64,000 nt of DNA, taken from contig CM050449.1 of the NCBI GenBank assembly GCA_027563935.2, positions 88,326,371-88,390,370 on the forward strand, given 5' to 3'. The DNA is from Costus lasius. Lineage: Eukaryota; Streptophyta; Magnoliopsida; Zingiberales; Costaceae. This document shows, in pieces, positions 57,525 through 64,000 of the stretch. Position 1 is the first letter of the stretch. The number at the start of each line of letters is the position of its first letter. Made by a program: the position numbers and the translations under genes. The notes under the pieces were generated by a model. It searched no databases, was not told the DNA's origin, and saw nothing but the letters and a program-made list of their open reading frames with translations.

Positions 57525-59089
57525 CACTGTCCGCAAGTGCACGGAAATGTCGCAGTAATATAAAAGATATCGTCTCCCACAGGGAACAAGGTGAGTACTA
57601 GAAAATCTAATTCTTGGAATCTAAGCTAATCAAATCATGGTTTTTTTAGAGCTTGAAAACTAAAATTAAGCAGGACAGTAAACAAAAAATCAAACAATTG
57701 AGACAGGGAAAATATATGAGAGAGAATATCAGGGCAAAGGTTTCCACCACTATGACGATTTCACTTGCGCTAGAAATAAATGTTAATTACTTGGATTTAC
57801 AGATATGCATAAGGAATCTACCCTATGGTACAAGGTGCCCTCTTTCGAGTGTACACCCCGGTATTTGCCTAGAACGTCTCCTACTTTCACGGTGGACCAT
57901 TCTAGACAAACCCACTGGGTTCTGTGGTAGATTATGAACCCTCAAGCAAAGAACACGCACTTTCACGTCGTGTCTTCACAAGATTCACATAGAGGTTCGG
58001 TCGTTACGGTCGAACTTTCGTTATGGACCGTAACAACTATGACATGACGATACTTGGCCAAAGTAAAGATCAAGAAATAAATACATCTAGTGAAATATGC
58101 TCAGAATATGATCCAAGTAACAAGATTAAAATAAGAGTTGCAAACAGAAATCGTCAGAGGGCTTCAACCTAGCCCCGATACAAAGTTTACGCTACAACTA
58201 TCGTTGAATCGCTAAAAATCCTCTCTGTAAACATAGGAAAATTACAGGAAAAGGTTTCTAGGAGGGAGGAGAAGATAAACCGAACAAAATAACTCAGGAT
58301 TGCAAGGTTCCGATGATCAATTCTTCAAAAATCCACTCGAAGTCGCTGAATCGCCGTGTTCTTCCGCCCTAGCCGCTTCGTCGCCTGATTGCCTCCTCTT
58401 TAGGCCACGAAATTTGGGGCTTTTATATCCTTTTTGTTCATCTTTGAGTTAGCTTTCCAAAAAGTCCTCACTTGCTAAATTTTGACTTGAATCGGGTTCA
58501 AAATCTAGGGAAAACCGAGAGGGTGTCGAGTTGATCCGTCCGCTTCACTGGTGGTGAAGTGCTCGGAGCTATTTTGTTGCGAAATAATCACAGGTGAACC
58601 CCGTGGGGTTCACCTACCGGTGAAAGCCTCGACGTAGTTCTGTGTAGATATCTCCAGATGAGATCACGGGTGAACCCCATGGGGTTCACCTACCAGTGAA
58701 GTGTGCGGCAGCTTTCAAAAACTTTGACATCATCGGTGAACCCCGTCGGGTTCACCAGGCAGTGACGCGCGCGCTGAAATCCTTCCTTCGGCAAGATCAC
58801 GTGTGATCCCCGTGGGGTTCACCTGGCCGTGAAGTCCAGAGAAGGCTCCGATTGAGCCCAAATTTTACAGGCAGCTTCGTCTTCTCATAAGGAATCACCC
58901 CATACTTTTATATTCTTCAAAAAGACCTCAAAATTGGGTGATTTTACCTGAAATTCAATAAGACAGACGAAAAGTGAAGATTCTGAAGTTTTTAACTAAT
59001 TAAGTCTTAAAGGAGTGTGAAATCATTAAAATAGGCCTAAATTCATCATGGAATAATAGTAAAAATCACTACTAAAATGCATGGTGTCA
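57522..59089 (-). repeat. 3' LTR of the minus-strand Athila-like element
   Basis: 1568 bp, starting TGACACC and ending GTGTCA in minus-strand sense. The first 845 bases (plus numbering) repeat at 63,156-64,000. It holds four spaced palindromes at 58,593-58,823. A purine-rich stretch (GTCGAGGAGTATT) adjoins the upper end. Confidence 0.92.
58593..58823. repeat. Four spaced palindromes GGTGAACCCC-GGGGTTCACC
   Basis: Copies at 58,593-58,614, 58,669-58,690, 58,735-58,756 and about 58,801-58,823. Each is a near-perfect 22-bp palindrome, spaced 66-76 bp. The spacers also end in similar words (CACCTACCGGTGAA, CACCTACCAGTGAA). Confidence 0.9.
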
Positions 59090-60546
59090 AATACTCCTCG
59101 ACTTAAATCTTTGCTTGTCCTCAAGCAATAAAATAAGTTGAAATGCATGCTTGGTATAAGAATAATCTTTTGTGTTAAAGTTCGCACCCAAGTTTAGAAA
59201 AATACTTTTTAGCAATCCAAGATCTAATCAGAAGAAATCAACTAGAAGGAGTGTCTTAAGCATTCACCAGTTTGGTCCCACAGTTTCTAGATATCAAACG
59301 ATTCAGAAAGCAGTAAACATGAGATTCAATCAAGCAAACACAACACTCATTTCATTCTTATCCATCCAATTCATAATGTTGGGGTTAACTAAAATGTTTT
59401 ATTTAGGAAACAAAACTCTGATCTTTGCACTAGACTTCAACTTGTATCCTTAGGTATCATTGCCAATTTTTCGCAATGCCAAGTAGAGGAGTCTTTTTAT
59501 TGAATTTTCAATTCACATATCTTAGATTTCAACTCATGTCCTTTGGTACCACTGCCCATTTTTCGCAGTGCCAAGTAGAGGAATCTAAGTGTGATGATTT
59601 TTTTTTAATATAACAGAAGTTAACACATCCTTTCTTTTAACAAATGAAGTGTTTCCCTAATAATAGAAAGGAATTCAAAGTTTAAAAAGAGATTATGCAT
59701 CATAATATGAATCGAATGTAAATTACAAACCAAAATCAATTGAAGAATCATGAAATGTTTGACCCACTATATGAACATCATAAAATCAATCCGTTTAGAA
59801 AATTTCTAATTCAAAGAACATATGGACATGACTATTGAGTAAATTTCTAACAAGTACTACATTCAACATGTCTTGATAAATTCTCACCAATCATGCATTT
59901 GACTTTAAGAATTTTGCAAGGCTATCATCAGACAAGACTAGCATGAAAAGTCAATAAAAGTTTTCATCACAAGATATGCAACATTCAACATGCAAAGAGA
60001 GTTATAACATAGCACTAGAATGGAAAACAGGTGGTCCAAATATCTGTTATACACTGCAAAAAGTGTGGGGCCTGAAGATGTGGACCAGGCCCACAAATAG
60101 TGGCATATATGATACAATGCCAATATCAAAATATCCATCATAGAGTAGCAGAACAAAGCCATAAAGAAAAACAGAAAGTCACAACAACTACAACCAAACA
60201 ACCAAGAAGAAGCTGGAGTCAAGACAGCTCACCCGCTCTAGAATATTGCATAGTCCTCTATGCAATGTCGTATATGCGAGAGGAGAAGGTGGCGGTGTCG
60301 AGTCTGGATGGAGCTAGCGCCTCCTGCGCCCCAAAAATAGAGCTATATCAGTGTATACCACGATCAAAATCTCCGAAAATAAACTAGATAAACAAGAGAG
60401 TGATCTATTCAACGATGGTAAACTAAAAATCGAACGACAACTAATGTAACAGAGAGCAAATGGAAATAACGAGAAAACTTGGGTTGCCTCCCAAGAGCGT
60501 TTGTTTTTGGTCAATAGCTCAACCATAGAGTTATTAGAAAATCAAA
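59090..60546 (-). other. Non-coding 3' part of the Athila-like element
   Basis: No gene seen between protease and 3' LTR. It contains GGGAGGCAACCC (minus strand, near 60,490) just after the protease frame, and the duplicated hairpin at 59,430-59,590. Confidence 0.7.
59430..59590. repeat. Duplicated hairpin with compensatory change
   Basis: Two about 65-bp units, 92 bp apart, each hold a hairpin: CATTGC-9 nt-GCAATG (59,458-59,478) and CACTGC-9 nt-GCAGTG (59,550-59,570). The one stem pair that differs is changed on both sides. Confidence 0.8.
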
Positions 60547-61266
60547 TCAGGGAGGATCAAAGGGGTAAAGAACTCCCCTTTTTTTAGCAAGTCCACCCTC
60601 AAATCGGCGCTTGAGGCTATGTCTATTTGCTACAAAATTTCCAATGCACTCAGCTAAATTCATGCTGTAACATGCACCTGCAAAAGAAGGTTTTTTAAGA
60701 GAATTAGACAGGTCAAATTGAATAACATTACCACCGATGTTTAAATCCAGTTTCCCATTTTTAACATCGATGACAACACCAGCTGTAGCAAGAAAATGCC
60801 TTCCTAAGATAATAGGAAGCCTATCATCCTCATCAATGTCTAATACAACAAAGTATGCCGGAACAAAATAATCCCCCACTTTAATGGGTACATCCTCTAA
60901 AATGCCAACGGGACTCCTAACTGATCTGTCAGCCAACTGCAGAGAAATATTCGTTGACTTCAATTCACCCAGATCCAGCTTTCTACACAAAGATAACGGC
61001 ATGATGCTGACACTCGCCCCTAAATCGCACAGTGCTCTTCGAAAGGTCATCTCTCCTATCTGGCATGGTATGGAAAAGTTGCCAGGGTCTTTGAGTTTTT
61101 GTGGAAGCTTGTTCTGCAAAATCGCACTGCACTCTTCAGTAAGAGCCACAGTGCCTTGGTCTTCTAGCTTCCTCTTATTTGAGAGAATATCCTTCAGGAA
61201 TTTCGCATAGGTCGGCATCTGCGAAAGGGCATCAACAAAGGGAATGTTAATATATAATTTTTTCAA
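60547..61266 (-). CDS. Athila-like aspartic protease (C-terminal gag-pro region)
   Basis: An open frame of 239 codons. The protease active-site stretch is RALCDLGASVSIMPLSLC, DLG at the catalytic Asp as in Athila relatives. Then follow the flap region (RSVRSPVGILEDVPIKVGDY) and LPIILGRHFLATAGVVIDV, the ILGR motif near the second half of the retropepsin fold. The N-terminal part, DALSQMPTYAKFLKDILSNK and ECSAILQNKLPQKLKDPGNF, is the usual linker before it. The enzyme would process the gag polyprotein. Immediately after the stop comes the GGGAGGCAACCC motif, and no RT follows. The upstream gag is broken, so this frame is probably only the surviving part of a longer polyprotein. Confidence 0.85.
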   Translation of the reverse strand: MKKLYINIPFVDALSQMPTYAKFLKDILSNKRKLEDQGTVALTEECSAILQNKLPQKLKDPGNFSIPCQIGEMTFRRALCDLGASVSIMPLSLCRKLDLGELKSTNISLQLADRSVRSPVGILEDVPIKVGDYFVPAYFVVLDIDEDDRLPIILGRHFLATAGVVIDVKNGKLDLNIGGNVIQFDLSNSLKKPSFAGACYSMNLAECIGNFVANRHSLKRRFEGGLAKKRGVLYPFDPP

Positions 61267-61788
61267 AATTTCCAGAAACTTACTGAATTGTTTGTCTAGC
61301 TTGGCTTTGACAAGCCTCTAAGGGAAAGGTATCGGCGGCTTGTAGGCCGGCGGCCCAACATAGGGTTGCTCTTCCTCTGTTCATTCAGGCTCTGCTAGTG
61401 TTGAATTCGCGTGTGGCTCCTCAGGGTTCAGTGTCTCATCATCCCTTGTTTCATTGGTCGGCATTGGTGGGTCTTCGAGTTGCTTGCCGCTCCGAGTGGA
61501 GATTGCATTGCACTGCTCCCTCGGGTTAACTTCTGGCTGTGATGGAAGCTTCCCTGGCGCTCGTGCTGACGAGCTGGCCTGTTGCGCAAGCTAGCTCTCC
61601 AACATCTTGTTGTGCGTCTCCAAGGAATCCATCCTGGTCATCATTAATTTCATCATGTCAGTTAGCCCTTCTAATTGCTTACTCAGCTGAGAGTCTTGGG
61701 CCGGTCTTTAAGGAGGATTGTAATTCGCTTGTTGAGGGGGAGAGTTGTAATTTCTCTGTTGGAACCCAGGTGGCTGCCTAAAATTCTC
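61267..61788 (-). pseudogene. Linker between gag and protease, broken
   Basis: The minus-strand translation keeps pieces such as PPGFQQRNYNSPPQQANYNP (near 61,750) but is interrupted by stops. In related elements this linker joins the zinc knuckle to the protease. Confidence 0.6.
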
Positions 61789-62250
61789 TTATAGTGGCGG
61801 CCTGAAGTTCCCTTGTTGAGGTTGTGCTTGTGGTGGCGCTTGCCCTGGTTGAACTGGCTGCGTGGTAGGGTAGGAAAAGTTCGGGTGGTTGCGCCAGCCA
61901 GGGTTGTAGTAATTGGAATAAGGGTTGTTCATGAGGTTTGCATTGCCAACTGCATTTAGCTGTTCAGGCTGACCTTGGGCTACCTGCCCATCTCCCACTT
62001 GGCATTCAGCATTTGTATGACCTGCAACGCCACAAAGCTCACAAGATACTGAATTAGTGCTCAAAGAATTAACAGACCATGAATCAAATTTCTGAGTTAG
62101 ATTATCCACCTTTGCTGTCAAAGCAGTTAATGAATCAAGATCGAATTTACCTGTTTTTCTTGAAAGTGTACCTCGCTCTGGATTCCATTGATGGTAGTTC
62201 AGTGCCATGTCTTCTAGGAGGCTTATCGCATCTTCAGGTACTTTGCTCAT
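61789..62250 (-). pseudogene. Athila-like gag, zinc-knuckle part
   Basis: The frame of 153 codons includes EDAISLLEDMALNYHQW, a coiled stretch (LTALTAKVDNLTQKFDSW), the CCHC knuckle CELCGVAGHTNAEC (C-x2-C-x4-H-x4-C) and the NNPYSNYYNPGWRNHPNFSY block, then a Gln/Pro-rich tail. It is the middle of gag. A stop and a frameshift (62,384 to about 62,250) separate it from the N-terminal part. Confidence 0.85.
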
Positions 62251-62383
62251 TAATCCCGATCCTCCAGCAGCTGCATCGACTGAGTCTAGTATTGTATTGC
62301 AATCTCATGTAGAATGTGTGTACTAGGACCCAAGTCTCAATCCCATGATGGGGACACAGTCTTTGAAGCTCTTTAAATCTTTC

Positions 62384-62989
62384 CTAGGCTTCGTACAAAG
62401 ACTCTCCATCCTTCTGCATGAAGCTCATTAGCTGGTTTCTGAGGTGGATCATCTTCGAAGGAGGGAAATACTTCGAGAGGAAAGCTCGAGACAGTTCATC
62501 CCATGTCCGTATTGAAGCTGAGGGGATCGTGTGGAGCCATGCCCTTGCTCTATCCCGCAGAGAGAAGGGAAACAAGCGTAACCTGATAGCATCAGAAGTA
62601 GCTCCATTAATCTTAAGCATATCGCAATATTCCAAAAATATAGATAAGTGCATATTTGAGTCCTCAAGAGGAGAACCACCAAATTGATTCTGTTGTATCA
62701 TGGAAAGTAATGCAGGTTTAATTTCAAAATTATTGGCCTCGACATTAGGCCTAACTATTCCTGATTGAAACCCATGTGTAAAAGGTGCTGCATAGTCTCG
62801 CTGTGTTCTGGCATGGTTGTTGTCCATGGGTTGAGGTGTTGGTTCGTTCTCCATGTTGTTGTGAAGATGTTCCATCTGTTTTTGACCTTCCTTTTTCTGG
62901 ATTTGCGCAAGCTTCCTTCTTTGTTTGAAGGTCTGTTCTATCTCAAGGTCGATTTCGAATAGTCGTCCTGCCCTGGAACTTCTTTGCAT
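62384..62989 (-). pseudogene. Athila-like gag, N-terminal part
   Basis: The frame of 201 codons starts MQRSSRAGRLFEIDLEIEQT. It contains the retrotransposon gag core RLFPFSLRDRARAWLHTIPS, TWDELSRAFLSKYFPPSKM and LRNQLMSFMQKDGESLYEA, and ends at a TAG in place of the Trp codon expected next. The rest of the core continues in frame after the stop for about 20 residues. It lies just inside the primer-binding site, the normal place. Confidence 0.88.
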
Positions 62990-63130
62990 AAAAATTTGTC
63001 AGATCTAATTAAGAAGTTCAAAGCAGTCGAAACAAACAAAAAGCAATATGAAGCAGAATAAAGCAAGAAAAGAAAAACTAACTAAAGCTTAGTCTCCCAA
63101 TCCTTAGAAGTATACTAATATCAACCGTTG

Positions 63131-63149
63131 CTCCCCGGCAATGGCGCCA
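63131..63149 (-). other. Primer-binding site, Athila/Tat type
   Basis: Minus strand TGGCGCCATTGCCGGGGAG, seven bases inside the 5' LTR. It differs by one base from the TGGCGCCGTTGCCGGGGA site usual in this lineage, attributed to Asp tRNA. Confidence 0.88.
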
Positions 63150-63155
63150 AAAACT

Positions 63156-64000
63156 TGACATTGTCCGCAAGTGCACAAAAATGTCGCAGTAATATAAAAG
63201 ATATCGTCTCCCACAGGGAACAAGGTCAGTACTAGAAAATCTAATTCTTGGAATCTAAGCTAATCAAATCGTGGTTTTTTAGAGCTTGAAAACTAAAATT
63301 AAGCAGGACAGTAAACAAGAAATCAAACAACTGCGACAGGGAAAATATATGAGAGAGAATATCAGGGCAAAGGTTTCCACCACTCTGACAATTTCACTTG
63401 CGCTAGAAATAAATGTTAATTACTTGGATTTACAGATATGCATAAGGAATCTACCCTATGGTACAAGGTGTCCTCTTACGAGTGTACACCCCGGTATTTG
63501 CCTAGAACGTCTCCTACTTTCACGGTGGACCATTCTAGACAAACCCACTGGGTTCTGTGGTAGATTATGAACCCTCAAGCAAAGAACATGCACTTTCACG
63601 TCGTGTCTTCACAAGATTCACATAGAGGTTCGGTCGTTACGGTCGAACTTTCGTTATGGACCGTAACAACTATGACATGACGATACTTGGCCAAAGTAAA
63701 GATCAAGAAATAAATACATCTAGTGAAATATGCTCAGAATATGATCCAAATAACAAGATTAAAATAAGAGTTGCAAACAGAAATCGTCAGAGGGCTTCAA
63801 CCTAGCCCCGATACAAAGTTTACGCTACAACTATCGTTGAATCGCTAAAAATCCTCTCTGTAAACATAGGAAAATTATAGGAAAATGTTTCTAGGAGGGA
63901 GGAGAAGATAAACCGAACAAAATAACTCAGGATTGCAAGGTTCCGATGATCAATTCTTCAAAAATCCACTCGAAGTCGCCGAATCGCCGTGTTCTTCCGC
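63156..64000 (-). repeat. 5' LTR of the Athila-like element, partial
   Basis: It matches 57,522-58,366 over its whole visible length with about 18 differences, and the window ends inside it. Confidence 0.93.

Larger units (their letters stand above)
57522..64000 (-). mobile_element. Athila-like gag-protease element, runs off the window
   Basis: The 3' LTR is at 57,522-59,089 and the start of the 5' LTR at 63,156 to beyond 64,000. The primer-binding site TGGCGCCATTGCCGGGGAG (minus strand, 63,149-63,131) is the Athila/Tat kind. The 4.1-kb interior encodes gag and a protease only; there is no reverse transcriptase, RNase H or integrase. It is therefore non-autonomous. The LTRs differ at about 18 places over the 845 bp that can be compared (roughly 2 percent), so it is young relative to the other elements. 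The flank at 57,517-57,521 is AGCAG; the matching copy would lie beyond the window. Confidence 0.93.

Noticed and set aside
57161..57589. 142-codon minus-strand frame opposite the acidic Pro/Ser-rich frame
   Set aside because: It is the antisense of a repetitive codon pattern and runs across an LTR boundary.
58593..58823. Spaced palindromes as a CRISPR array
   Set aside because: The four units are imperfect, lie in a plant LTR with similar spacers, and the organism is a eukaryote.

Overview
This is nuclear DNA of a flowering plant. The evidence is two spliced genes with plant-type products and canonical GT/AG introns, plant lineages of LTR retrotransposons (Copia, Athila-like Ty3/gypsy), an L1-type LINE and a dense hAT/MITE population. 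The GC-rich first exon of the ORMDL gene and the very long transposon-filled introns suggest a monocot, but the sequence alone does not settle the species. More than half of the window is transposon-derived.

Left part (1-21.7 kb). A plus-strand trehalase gene occupies 14,039-21,635 as ten exons, which is the C-terminal two thirds of the protein with both catalytic residues. Its first exons are not in the window. Positions 29-12,395, upstream of it, are one nest of insertions: a decayed minus-strand Copia element (34-12,390) that received an unclassified insertion in its 3' LTR (114-1857), a 2.6-kb gag-only LTR retrotransposon with a perfect target duplication (2928-5550), and a 4.3-kb hAT transposon (7084-11,416).

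Middle part (21.7-50 kb). A GC-rich island (about 22.6-24.3 kb) and a plus-strand Copia element with two LTRs, PBS and PPT (24,624-30,606) precede a minus-strand ORMDL gene (a regulator of serine palmitoyltransferase). The ORMDL gene has only 157 codons but spans 31,432-49,679, because its second intron is 16.5 kb. That intron holds six short hAT-type MITEs flanked by 8-bp target duplications (five perfect, one 7/8), a 5'-truncated LINE, a 1.8-kb solo LTR with a perfect 5-bp target duplication, and a 626-bp tandem duplication.

Right part (50-64 kb). Here lie a broken Ty3/gypsy RNase H-integrase fragment, a decayed plus-strand Athila-like element with gag and protease but no polymerase, and, inserted into it, a minus-strand Athila-like element (57,522 to beyond the window end) that also has gag and protease only. 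Its insertion cuts off an unrecognised acidic, Pro/Ser-rich reading frame.

The host genes do not form a pathway. Trehalase cleaves trehalose outside the cell, and ORMDL restrains sphingolipid synthesis in the ER. The strongest unexplained signals are structural: stem-loops with compensatory base changes in two retrotransposons, periodic palindromes inside LTRs, and a recently mobile hAT MITE family with a decayed transposase-bearing relative in the same window.
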